Shown: one piece after another, positions 15,672 through 23,676 of the stretch
Layout of the letters: each line of letters opens with the position of its first letter
Numbering within the stretch: the stretch's first letter is position 1
Source of the DNA: Mycobacterium triplex
GTDB taxonomy: Bacteria; Actinomycetota; Actinomycetes; Mycobacteriales; Mycobacteriaceae
Reading direction: 5' to 3'
DNA: 64,000 bases
NCBI RefSeq assembly: GCF_000689255.1
Contig: NZ_HG964446.1
Location: forward strand, 5,383,784-5,447,783
The notes under the pieces: generated by a model
What the model saw: only the letters and a program-made list of their open reading frames with translations
Told to the model about the DNA's origin: nothing
The model's database searches: none
Program-made: the position numbers and the translations under genes

Positions 15672-16505
15672 ATGGCAGGTTCCGTCCGACGCACCGAAGG
15701 TGTCGAAGACACTTTGAGCCGGCCGGGGCTCGTGAATCGGGCACTGATGGGTATAGCCGAATGGGCTCAGGGGCTCAACGAAAAGTACTCGAAACTTCGC
15801 AATCGACCCGTCTATGACGTCGCCGAATTCCCTTGGGCGGCCGATGTCGAGCGCGAGTGGCACCACATCCGTGCCGAACTCGATGCCCTGCTCACTCGCA
15901 AAGAGGAGCTACCCGGCTGCCACGAAATCTTGAGTGAGCTGCGCTCGATCAGCACCGACCGCGACTGGAAATCGTTTGTATTCGCCTGCTACGGCGCCAA
16001 GTCGAACGAAGCCATTCGGCAGTGCCCACAAACCTGGCGCGTCCTGCAGACGATCCCCGGCATGAAGACGGCGATATTCTCGGTCCTCGAGCCTGGAAAG
16101 CACCTCAAGCCGCATCGCGGGCCCTACAACGGGGTGCTCCGGCTCCATCTCGGCCTGCTCGTGCCGGACGCGCCGCCAAGGACGGTCGCGATCCGGGTGG
16201 ACGACACCGTCTGCCATTGGGAAGAAGGAAAGGTCCTGATCTTCGACGACTGCTACGAGCACGAGGCTTGGAACCAATCCAACGAGACCCGCGTCGTACT
16301 GTTCGTCGACTTCGTCAAGCCACTACGTTTCCCCGCGTCGTTCGTCAATCGGCTGATCCTCAACATCGCGGCCTTCACCCCGTTCATCAGGGAGGGAAAG
16401 AAGGCTCAGAAGAAATGGGAGGAGGGCTTTTACGGAAACGGAAGCTCGCCTGCGACTGCCGCGCCGATCGTTGCCCCAACCCAACGTTCGAGCCACACCG
16501 CATAG
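15672..16505 (+). CDS. Aspartyl/asparaginyl beta-hydroxylase-family dioxygenase (copy 1)
   Basis: 277 residues. The double-stranded beta-helix core of the AspH/LpxO family is clear: metal His in LKPHRGPYNG, the LRLHLGLLVP strand with the conserved Arg and His, a second metal His in CYEHEAWN, and the 2-oxoglutarate-binding region ETRVVLFVD. These Fe(II)/2-oxoglutarate enzymes hydroxylate Asp/Asn side chains or acyl chains of lipids. A hydrophobic stretch near the C-terminus (FVNRLILNIAAFTPF) suggests membrane contact. ATG 15672 is used, with AAAGG before it. A paralogue follows 27 bp downstream on the same strand. Confidence 0.83.
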   Translation: MAGSVRRTEGVEDTLSRPGLVNRALMGIAEWAQGLNEKYSKLRNRPVYDVAEFPWAADVEREWHHIRAELDALLTRKEELPGCHEILSELRSISTDRDWKSFVFACYGAKSNEAIRQCPQTWRVLQTIPGMKTAIFSVLEPGKHLKPHRGPYNGVLRLHLGLLVPDAPPRTVAIRVDDTVCHWEEGKVLIFDDCYEHEAWNQSNETRVVLFVDFVKPLRFPASFVNRLILNIAAFTPFIREGKKAQKKWEEGFYGNGSSPATAAPIVAPTQRSSHTA

Positions 16506-16532
16506 CTCGGTCAACGAGTGCGAGCGAACGAA

Positions 16533-17303
16533 ATGTCTTCTGGGACAACCGAGTACAAGACTGCGAAGCTCCCGTCTGGCCGCGAGCTGGTGATCTCCCT
16601 CGGGCTCTGGATCCTACCGATCGTCGACCGGATCATGATGTGGTCAGCGGCCACGAAGGAATACCAGGTCTTCCCGAACGAGATATTCTCTTGGACAACG
16701 CATCTCGCCGAGAACTGGACGGCCATCCGCGACGAGGCGCAGGCGTTGATGGGCGACCCGATGTCCATACCCTCGTTGCGCGAGATTTCGGTCGATCATG
16801 AAAAGATCGCGGTCGATGATCGCTGGCGCTCGTTCTTCCTCTGGGGGTACGGGATCCGCAGCGACGTAAACTGCGCCCGCTGCCCCGAAACGGCACGAAT
16901 GCTGGAACGCATCCCCGGCCTGCTGACCGCCATGTACTCGGTGATGCTGCCGGGCGCGCATGTGCCGCGCCACACCGGGCCGACCAAGGCCATCATCACC
17001 GCCCACCTGGGGCTGATCGTGCCGCGCGAGCGCCAGAACTGCCGGATGGAGATCGGCGACCACGAGGTGGTGTGGCGGGAGGGCCAGATCGCGATCTTCG
17101 ACGACATGTTCCCGCATGAGGTGTGGAACGACACCGAGGATCATCGGGTGGTGCTACTGCTCCACGTGAAGCGACCGCTCTGCTTCCCGGGTTCGTTGGT
17201 GCGCGACACATTGTTCGCTCTGTTGCGGGCAAGCCCTTTCGTGCGCGACGGGGTGCGCAACATCGAGCGGTGGCATGAAGTCGGTGCTGCCGCAGCCGAG
17301 TGA
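16533..17303 (+). CDS. Aspartyl/asparaginyl beta-hydroxylase-family dioxygenase (copy 2)
   Basis: 256 residues from ATG 16533; an in-frame GTG at 16518 would add five. It is a paralogue of the preceding gene with the same layout: metal His in VPRHTGPT, AHLGLIVP, second metal His in MFPHEVWN, and DHRVVLLLH. In the strand before AHLGL the Arg seen in copy 1 (VLRLHLGL) is replaced: here it reads IITAHLGL. In animal AspH that Arg contacts 2-oxoglutarate, so this copy may bind cosubstrate differently or be inactive. A hydrophobic segment at about residues 20-40 could anchor it. Substrate unknown. Confidence 0.82.
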   Translation: MSSGTTEYKTAKLPSGRELVISLGLWILPIVDRIMMWSAATKEYQVFPNEIFSWTTHLAENWTAIRDEAQALMGDPMSIPSLREISVDHEKIAVDDRWRSFFLWGYGIRSDVNCARCPETARMLERIPGLLTAMYSVMLPGAHVPRHTGPTKAIITAHLGLIVPRERQNCRMEIGDHEVVWREGQIAIFDDMFPHEVWNDTEDHRVVLLLHVKRPLCFPGSLVRDTLFALLRASPFVRDGVRNIERWHEVGAAAAE

Positions 17304-17472
17304 CGATGGGCCGTATATCGGGCGATCAGCAAACCCAGAACCACGGCATCCGTTCGTAGGAATCGCTGCTGGTGCACTACTTCCCGGCGTGAACGGCGAT
17401 TCGTCCTATGGTTAGGACCACTAACGGGCTACCGTCGACTAATGGCCAACGCACCCCAGCGGCGAGGCTGGC

Positions 17473-18714
17473 GTGAATAGCGACGTCGCTAGGATGGTCG
17501 CTCGACTCGACGAGCGTGCGGCCACGATCAGTGACATTCTCTGCACCACGGCCCAAGACAATGTTCCGGAACTTCCCCGCGATGACACGATGAGCAAGTT
17601 GATGCGCAGTGCGATGCGGGATCATCTGCAGACGATCTTCGCCGCGTTGCTTCACGACAACGACGTCACGAAGATCGCTGCACCGGCGACACATGTCGAG
17701 TACGCCAAAGCCCTTGCACGCCGTGATGTTCCGATCAGCGCGATGATGCGCGGTCACCGGTTGGGGCAGCGCCAGCTAAGCGAGGTGGTGTTCACGGAGC
17801 TGCAGGCCCTCGGCATGGCGCCGGCGAGCCAGGCCGCGGTAATCGAGACCCTGGCCAGGACGTTGTTGAAGTACGTTGACGTGGTATCGGAGCAGGCGCT
17901 CGCGGCTTACCAGGGCGAGCACCGCGCGCAGCTGGAGGCTCAGCGCATCGCGCGTGCAATACAGATTCGCGACGTGCTTGACGCCGGCGCACCGTTTGAC
18001 GTCGATGCCGTTTCCGCGACCCTCGGCTATCCATTGAGTTGGCAGCACCTTGCGCTCATCGTCTGGTACCCAACCGGGCAGACAACACCCGACCAGCTCG
18101 CGAGCCTGTCGGAGTTCGTCGATGTGTTGGCCGCAGCTGTCGGGACTTCGGCACGCCCGCTGCTGGCCGGAACCGATTCGGCCACCTTGTGGGTTTGGTT
18201 GCCGTTTCGTTCGGTGCCCGGTGAGGCCGTCATGAAAATCCACGAATTCGTGCGCTCACGGACGAACGCGCCCAACATCGCGATCGGGGCGATGGGTTGC
18301 GATGTTGCGGGATTTCGCCGATCTCATCGTCAGGCGCAGCGCGCACGCGAAGCCGTGCGGGCGCACGGTGTTCAGCAAAATGTGGTGATCGCGGCCACGG
18401 ATGCCGATGTTGTTGGTTCGGCGCTGCTGGACGCCGATGGCGAGGAAGTACGCGGGTGGGTGCACGACGTCCTTGGTCCGCTGGCGTCGGACAGCGACGA
18501 CGACGCCCGCCTGCGGGAGACATTGCGCATATTCCTCCGTTTCGGTAGGCCCTACCGGGTCGCAGAGGAACTCGGCATTTCGCTGCGGGCCGTAAAGGAC
18601 GAAATGGAGCGAGCCATCACCAGACGCGGGCGCCCGATCGACGACAGGCGCAACGTCGAACTCGCACTGCTGGCCTGTCAGCGGTACGGCTCCGCCGTCC
18701 TAAAGCCCGGCTAG
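17473..18714 (+). CDS. PucR/CdaR-family transcriptional regulator
   Basis: 413 residues from GTG 17473. The N-terminal half (about 1-150) is the helical sensor-like domain common in mycobacterial PucR proteins (HVEYAKALARRDVPISAMMR, GHRLGQRQ). The middle (160-310) is a degenerate GGDEF-like region (SATLGYPLSWQHLALIVWYP). The C-terminal part has the PucR helix-turn-helix (LRIFLRFGRPYRVAEELGIS, LRAVKDEMERAI), although it ends with an unusual ...RGRPIDDRRNVELALLACQR instead of the normal HRNTV motif. The ligand is unknown. It follows the hydroxylase pair by 169 bp on the same strand and may regulate it; that link is positional only. Confidence 0.82.
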   Translation: MNSDVARMVARLDERAATISDILCTTAQDNVPELPRDDTMSKLMRSAMRDHLQTIFAALLHDNDVTKIAAPATHVEYAKALARRDVPISAMMRGHRLGQRQLSEVVFTELQALGMAPASQAAVIETLARTLLKYVDVVSEQALAAYQGEHRAQLEAQRIARAIQIRDVLDAGAPFDVDAVSATLGYPLSWQHLALIVWYPTGQTTPDQLASLSEFVDVLAAAVGTSARPLLAGTDSATLWVWLPFRSVPGEAVMKIHEFVRSRTNAPNIAIGAMGCDVAGFRRSHRQAQRAREAVRAHGVQQNVVIAATDADVVGSALLDADGEEVRGWVHDVLGPLASDSDDDARLRETLRIFLRFGRPYRVAEELGISLRAVKDEMERAITRRGRPIDDRRNVELALLACQRYGSAVLKPG

Positions 18715-18763
18715 GACCTCCTGCCCGGCCGAGAGACGGCGCATCGCCTCGAAGGTCGCCTGA

Positions 18764-19792
18764 TCAGCGGAAGCGGACGGTCAACGTCGCCAAACCGAAG
18801 ATCTTGCGGCCACCTGACTTCGCGCCGACGATGACGACTCCGGTGCGGGTCGCCGGGTCCAGCGACTTGATCCGGCCGCTGTACTCGATGTCCGCACCCT
18901 CGGCGGCCGACACGATCACGGGCTGGGACAGCCGCACCGCATAGCGGGTCACCGCGCCGGGGTCACCCGACCACGCGGAGCCGAACCCGGCACCCAAACC
19001 CATGGTGAGCATCCCGTGAGCGATCACATCGGGCTGTCCCGCCATCTTGGCGAGGTTCTCGTCCCAGTGCAGCGGGTTGGCGTCGCAGGCCACGCCGGCG
19101 TAGTTCACCAGGTCGCCGCGGGACAGTCGGGCGTGGTGCACCGGTAGCTCGTCGCCGACGTTCACGTCTTCGAAGGACGGCGTCCCCGGGATGCGGGTCG
19201 CGCCTCCTTCGGCGATTCGAACCTCGTCGGCGGGGCGCACCGTCTTCTCATAGCCCGCATCGGAGTAGTCGATTCCGGCGAGGTTCACGTCGTGCATCAT
19301 CACTTGCTGCGCGGTCGCCCTGATCGCCGGATCGACATCCTCGGCGGTGACGCCGACGACGGTGGTGTGCAAGGTATGCACCCGCTCGCCGGCGGGGTCG
19401 GTGAAGGTGTTGGTCACGGTGATCAAGTCCCTGCCGGCGAACCTGCGCACCGATGACAGTTCAACGTCAATGTGCAGTTCGTCGCCGGCCACGATCGGTC
19501 GATGCTGCTCGAAGACCTCTTCGGTCTGCAGGTACATCTCGTAACCAATGACCACCGATTCGAACAGATGGCGGTTTGCCGCCATGGCCGGTGCCGACGT
19601 GAACGTCAGCGGCGCCACCAGGTCCGAATATCCCAGCTCCGCGGCGGCGGCGACATCCCAGTGCGCGGGGTGATAGTCCTGCACGGCACGGGCGAACTCA
19701 CGCACCTTTTCGCGGCCGACCTGGTAGGTGTCTTCCATCGGGTAGTAGTGGCCGACCCGCGATTCGAGCGTCGACGAGTCTGCTGCGGTCAT
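18764..19792 (-). CDS. Fused double-hotdog (3R)-hydroxyacyl dehydratase (HadA/HadB-like, MaoC)
   Basis: 342 residues made of two hotdog domains. The N-terminal half resembles HadA (FAS1-type dehydratase region: VREFARAVQDYHPAHWDVAA, DLVAPLTFTSAPAMAANRHL). The C-terminal half is MaoC-like with the catalytic Asp/His motif in YAGVACDANPLHWDENLAKM, then IAHGMLTMGLGAGF. Such fusions dehydrate (3R)-hydroxyacyl thioesters in fatty acid synthesis or beta-oxidation. Start ATG 19792 follows GGTGGGGAAAG; upstream codons in frame are not supported. The gene diverges from an AraC-type regulator, with a perfect palindrome in between. Confidence 0.87.
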   Translation of the reverse strand: MTAADSSTLESRVGHYYPMEDTYQVGREKVREFARAVQDYHPAHWDVAAAAELGYSDLVAPLTFTSAPAMAANRHLFESVVIGYEMYLQTEEVFEQHRPIVAGDELHIDVELSSVRRFAGRDLITVTNTFTDPAGERVHTLHTTVVGVTAEDVDPAIRATAQQVMMHDVNLAGIDYSDAGYEKTVRPADEVRIAEGGATRIPGTPSFEDVNVGDELPVHHARLSRGDLVNYAGVACDANPLHWDENLAKMAGQPDVIAHGMLTMGLGAGFGSAWSGDPGAVTRYAVRLSQPVIVSAAEGADIEYSGRIKSLDPATRTGVVIVGAKSGGRKIFGLATLTVRFR

Positions 19793-20189
19793 GACTTTCC
19801 CCACCTGTTCTATTCGGTAGCCCGCTGGGGCCAACCAAAGAACACTAACGCGTGGGCACCGTGGCACTACGCACCGATGCGCTTTGCCGTTTGCTCGACG
19901 AGATTATTCAGACGCCATTTCGCCAAACATTTTGGCGGCCTTGATTATCCGTCGACTTTGCGGACGAATCGCCCCAGCGGGCGCGCCCTCCCCAGCGCGG
20001 CGATGAGCGCTGGCCGGGCGAACTCAGCGCCGAGGATCGGAAATATCTGCCCACCCGACAGCGCTGGCTATGAGGTAAATCCAACGATGGATGGCTCGCG
20101 CACACAATGCGCCGGGTCGCGCACCTGCGGTAGGTCACCTCTACTAGACGGGCATACTTGATGGTCATTTGGTCAGGCGCAAGTTTGGG
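19793..20189. other. Divergent intergenic region between the MaoC gene and AraC regulator
   Basis: About 400 bp with no convincing gene on either strand. The main structure is the palindrome described at 19921-19937. It probably contains both promoters. Confidence 0.5.
19921..19937. promoter_or_regulatory. Perfect palindrome CGCCAAA-cat-TTTGGCG
   Basis: Seven-base arms around a three-base centre, about 130 bp upstream of the MaoC dehydratase start and about 250 bp before the AraC-type gene. AraC proteins usually bind direct repeats, so the palindrome may belong to another regulator or be an mRNA hairpin. Confidence 0.45.
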
Positions 20190-21254
20190 ATGAGGCGATT
20201 TCGAGCTCCCATGAACAGAGGGAACCAAGTCGGTGCCAGGTCGCGGCGTCCACGCGTGGTGAGTAGCTACGTCGCCGAGCGCAGCGACACGCGCTGTGCG
20301 CTCGACGACCCGGCGGCCTACTGGGTCGACCATGTCTGCGCGAATCACGGCTCGTTGCACTTTGTTTTTCCGGACACCGCCAAATTCCGGGCAGGCAGCA
20401 TTGTGCAGCACAACGGAGATCACCGCGTGGTCGATTTCTGGTCGGAAGGCTTGCACTACGCCAAGACGCACGCCGACGTGCGCGCCGACGGAGATCTCGG
20501 AAGCATGTTGTTCCTCATCCGCAGCGGTGTGCTCGAATTCGAGCAAGACCACCGCCAGGTTCGGCTGCAGCCCGGACAGGGGCTGCTGCTGAGCAAGTCT
20601 CGTGCTCTTCAGATCCGGCACGGATCCTGGGCGCGCGGCTGGACGTTCGATGTCGCAGACGCCCGCCGGCCCCTCAACCTGCCGCAGGGCCCCTTCGTGA
20701 TGGACGTCAGCCGCGGGCTGGGCTCGGTGGTCAGCGCGATGATCTCGACGGTGAGCGCGCAGTACGAAACCCTCGACGATTACGAGTTCTCGCGCTCCTG
20801 CGCCACCATCAACGACCTGTTGTTCGCCTGCATGACCGGCCGCGGGGGAACTCCTGACACGCTCGGTGTCGTCGAGCAGGCGGTCCGCGCACACGTCGCG
20901 CGCCACGCGAGCAACCCCGACCTGACGCCGACCACCGTCGCTCACTCGTTGGGCTGGTCGGTCCGGCAAATTCAGCTAGCGCTTCAGCGGGCCGGCACCA
21001 CGACCAGCGATCTGATCCGCACCACCCGGCTTACCCGCGCCGCCGATCTGCTGCGCCAGTCGCCGAGCACCTCGATCGACAGCATCGCCATCGCCAGCGG
21101 CTTTCGTTCGAGAAGCACCTTCAACACCGTGTTCAAGCAGCACTTCGGCCTGACCCCAAGCGAAGCGCGTATGCGGGCCGTACCGCACCGGGAACTGCGA
21201 TCACCTGCCCATGTGGTGTCGCACCACGGTAAGGATTGTTCCGCCGCAAATTGA
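20190..21254 (+). CDS. AraC-family transcriptional regulator
   Basis: About 354 residues. The N-terminal 200 residues match the AraC-binding-like sensor domain (GDHRVVDFWSEGLHYAKTHA, LQPGQGLLLSKSRALQIRHG). The C-terminal 100 form two helix-turn-helix units: TPTTVAHSLGWSVRQIQLAL and SIDSIAIASGFRSRSTFNTV, ending FKQHFGLTPSEARMRA, the AraC signature. The start is not certain: ATG 20190 is used, with TTG 20169 and ATG 20211 as alternatives, none having a strong ribosome site. It diverges from the MaoC dehydratase gene and may control it; the effector is unknown. Confidence 0.85.
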   Translation: MRRFRAPMNRGNQVGARSRRPRVVSSYVAERSDTRCALDDPAAYWVDHVCANHGSLHFVFPDTAKFRAGSIVQHNGDHRVVDFWSEGLHYAKTHADVRADGDLGSMLFLIRSGVLEFEQDHRQVRLQPGQGLLLSKSRALQIRHGSWARGWTFDVADARRPLNLPQGPFVMDVSRGLGSVVSAMISTVSAQYETLDDYEFSRSCATINDLLFACMTGRGGTPDTLGVVEQAVRAHVARHASNPDLTPTTVAHSLGWSVRQIQLALQRAGTTTSDLIRTTRLTRAADLLRQSPSTSIDSIAIASGFRSRSTFNTVFKQHFGLTPSEARMRAVPHRELRSPAHVVSHHGKDCSAAN

Positions 21255-21323
21255 CGGCAATGTGGCCACGATAGCTTCGTAATAGCTTGTGGCTCTGAAG
21301 AGTTGCGGTCGCCTTGTCGGTGC

Positions 21324-21707
21324 TCAGTCCAGCGGTGCCGCGCCGACGCCACCGGATGCGATTTCGGAGGCAAGCGGCGCGATCGCGGAGATGATCTGCC
21401 CCATCGTTCTCGGCGGAACACCGGCGGAAGTCAGCGCATGGACCAAATGCTGCACGACCAAGTCGAAGTGCTGCATGGAGATTCCTCGTCCCCGATGCGC
21501 CTGCTTCATCGACGCACCGGTGTAGCACTCGGGCCCGCCGAGCGTGGCCGCAAAAAACTCCGCCTGTTTTCCTTTCAGCCGGTTCATATTCGTTCCGGTG
21601 AAGAAGGCTGACAGTTGATCGTCGGCAAGCACGCGATCGTAGAAGTCATCGACAACTACCTCGATAGCTTCATATCCGCCGATTTGGGTATAGATGCTCT
21701 GATCCAT
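21324..21707 (-). CDS. glbN: Group I truncated haemoglobin (trHbN)
   Basis: 127 residues, full length for a group I truncated haemoglobin. Signatures: SIYTQIGGYEAIEVVVDDFY at the N-terminus with the B10 Tyr, FFTGTNMNRLKGKQAEFFA, the proximal His F8 in SMKQAHRGRGIS, and MQHFDLVVQHLVHALTSAGV. TrHbN binds O2 and converts NO to nitrate, protecting respiration. ATG 21707 gives the family-length protein; the frame stays open 12 codons upstream. It lies downstream of a diguanylate cyclase gene on the same strand, 238 bp apart, and converges on the AraC gene. No reductase is adjacent. Confidence 0.92.
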   Translation of the reverse strand: MDQSIYTQIGGYEAIEVVVDDFYDRVLADDQLSAFFTGTNMNRLKGKQAEFFAATLGGPECYTGASMKQAHRGRGISMQHFDLVVQHLVHALTSAGVPPRTMGQIISAIAPLASEIASGGVGAAPLD

Positions 21708-21945
21708 CCGTTCATGATCTGGGCCCGCCCGAAAGCGCGCCACGACTCAATCACTTCGACGTGAAAGGCGTTACCTACCAGTCGCCTGCGGGGGGTGTAC
21801 ATCCACCGCGGCGCACACCCGGTTGTAGGCAAACCGTTGGGTCGGCGACAACGGCGCTCGGTCTTCACTACACCATGCGTGACGACGGGCGCATACCGCT
21901 GCTGCGCAAGGAAATACAGCATCCGCGTAGAAAAAGTTGGCCGGT

Positions 21946-23040
21946 TCACCGGCGCGCCGCGCCCGGCATCAGCTCGGCACGGTGACAGACCCTATTGCCC
22001 CCGGCCCGTTTGGCCTCATACATCGCGGCATCGGCGATGCTGATCAGGTCATCGACGACCTGCATGTCGGGTATCGCGGGAAGCTCAGTGAGCGCGATGG
22101 CCGACGTCCCGATGCTGCCGGTGATCGGGAACGGGATGTCGGCGATCGCTTGGCGGAGCCGTTCGGTCATCGTCGCGTGCTGTGGCGTGGCGGCGGTGTC
22201 GACCACGACGAATTCCTCACCGCCGATGCGTGCGATCACCGCCGCGGGCCGGCAGTTCTGCTCGAGCGCGGAGCCGACGGCCACCAACGCCTGATCGCCG
22301 ACGGCATGACCCTGGGTGTCGTTGATCTGTTTGAAGTTGTCCAGGTCGATCACCACGGTCACCAGATAGGCGCCCGCGGGCCGGCCGTGCAATGCCATCA
22401 GCTCAGACACCGCGTTGTAGAACGAGCGCCGGTTGTGCAGGCCGGTGAGTGAATCGCGATCGGTACTGCGAAGGTCGTTTCGCAGCGTGTGCATCAGCGA
22501 CAGAATGCCAAAGGGCACACCGAGATTGAGCACCGCAACGCTGATCAGCCCGGCACTGATCAGGGCGACGTCGCCGCCGGCGGCGATGTATCGATGCACC
22601 AGGATCGCCGCGCAGATCGCGGCCACGAAGAAGTTGGTGAGCACCAGACGAACCGAATGGAAGTACGCGATGAAACCACCGAGAATGGCGAAAACCGTGC
22701 ATCCCATCAGACCGGTATAGGGATTGGATAAACACAGGGACGCGACGGCTATGGCCGTCATCGCCGAAAGCGCAAAGAGGATCGACTCGCGTCGGGTGGG
22801 CCAATGGATCAACCACAGCGTCGCGGCGACAAGCCCCAATGCCGACATCGCGACCGAAATCGCCCGCAGGGCCGGCTGGGTGGGTCCGGTCGGACTCCAC
22901 AGCATGATTGTCGGCAGCGCGGACTGCGCGACGATCGCAAGGAAATTTGATCGTTGCCAGACGATTTGCAGGCCGCGGTTCTTTAGATAGGCACTGAGCA
23001 GGTCGTAATGATCCGATTGTTTCACCATCGAGATGCCCAT
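21946..23040 (-). CDS. Membrane-bound diguanylate cyclase (GGDEF)
   Basis: 364 residues. Residues about 35-190 carry six hydrophobic segments, a putative membrane sensor. The GGDEF domain follows: DSLTGLHNRRSFYNAV near residue 200, IDLDNFKQINDTQGHAVGDQ with the metal Asp, and the active-site motif RIGGEEFVVV. Because GGEEF and the metal ligands are intact, c-di-GMP synthesis is likely; no EAL domain is fused. No obvious RxxD inhibitory site is seen just before GGEEF. ATG 23040 is used; ATG 23028 is also possible. The ligand sensed is unknown. Confidence 0.88.
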   Translation of the reverse strand: MGISMVKQSDHYDLLSAYLKNRGLQIVWQRSNFLAIVAQSALPTIMLWSPTGPTQPALRAISVAMSALGLVAATLWLIHWPTRRESILFALSAMTAIAVASLCLSNPYTGLMGCTVFAILGGFIAYFHSVRLVLTNFFVAAICAAILVHRYIAAGGDVALISAGLISVAVLNLGVPFGILSLMHTLRNDLRSTDRDSLTGLHNRRSFYNAVSELMALHGRPAGAYLVTVVIDLDNFKQINDTQGHAVGDQALVAVGSALEQNCRPAAVIARIGGEEFVVVDTAATPQHATMTERLRQAIADIPFPITGSIGTSAIALTELPAIPDMQVVDDLISIADAAMYEAKRAGGNRVCHRAELMPGAARR

Positions 23041-23288
23041 TCGGGGCCCGCGGGCCGGGACAATACCGGCACTATTCTACGGAAGTCCAAAAAAACTGCC
23101 ACCCGGGGTAGTCGGCGGGGAAAAAGGGGCCAGAGCTGGAACTTTCGAATTCCGTGATACGGCAGTCGTAGACGACCAGCGGCGCGGCTCCTACTACGGT
23201 CGCAGATCAAGATCGAACCCGAGCACGATGCGCATCGACGGCCGAAATTCGTAGCGTCGATTCATGGCACAACACGAAGCGCAATCCG

Positions 23289-23591
23289 ATGGCTGACATC
23301 GGCGCAGTGTGGCGGCGTTCGGCCCCCGTCGAACGCGCATTGGTTACCGGCTGGTTCGCCGGGGTTGCCCTCCCCGCAAACTCAGCAGAGGTCGGCGTCG
23401 GATCATTTCCCTTGCCACGCAACAGTATCGGCCGGCTATTGGCGGACTTGGTCGCGGGCAGCGCCGCGGCCGTCCGCAGCGCATTCCGGACCCGGGCGCC
23501 GCGCAGCGAACCCCGGCAGCGCTATCACCACCCGCGTCGCGAGGCCTTCATCGAGGATGCGGCGATGTCTCGCGAGATGTACAGACTCTGA
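23289..23591 (+). CDS. Small hypothetical protein
   Basis: 100 residues, starting ATG 23289. No family is recognised. The C-terminal half is strongly basic (AFRTRAPRSEPRQRYHHPRR) and ends EAFIEDAAMSREMYRL, which looks like a natural acidic-to-basic protein tail and not a random frame. The first half is hydrophobic in places. There is no clear ribosome site. It lies on the same strand 86 bp before the two-component genes. It could equally be a chance frame in a 640-bp upstream region. Confidence 0.35.
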   Translation: MADIGAVWRRSAPVERALVTGWFAGVALPANSAEVGVGSFPLPRNSIGRLLADLVAGSAAAVRSAFRTRAPRSEPRQRYHHPRREAFIEDAAMSREMYRL

Positions 23592-23617
23592 CGAGATGGG
23601 ATGTACTACCGGGGTAG

Positions 23618-23646
23618 GACATCATTGCCTGCCCCGGGGTGATGTC
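23618..23646. promoter_or_regulatory. Inverted repeat upstream of the two-component pair
   Basis: GACATCA (23618-23624) and TGATGTC (23640-23646) are perfect inverted arms with 15 bp between them, ending 30 bp before the kinase start. The spacer is GC-rich (CCCCGGGG inside). Placement suits an operator of the encoded NarL-type regulator. Confidence 0.45.
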
Positions 23647-23676
23647 AACCAGCCTCGCGCCCTTTACGATCAGGCC

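Noticed and set aside
15287..15712. 141-codon minus-strand frame before the beta-hydroxylases
   Set aside because: Unremarkable composition, no ribosome site, overlaps the start of a confident gene on the other strand.
19908..20969. 353-codon open frame on the minus strand under the AraC regulator
   Set aside because: Shadow of the AraC gene; low-complexity composition and no motif.
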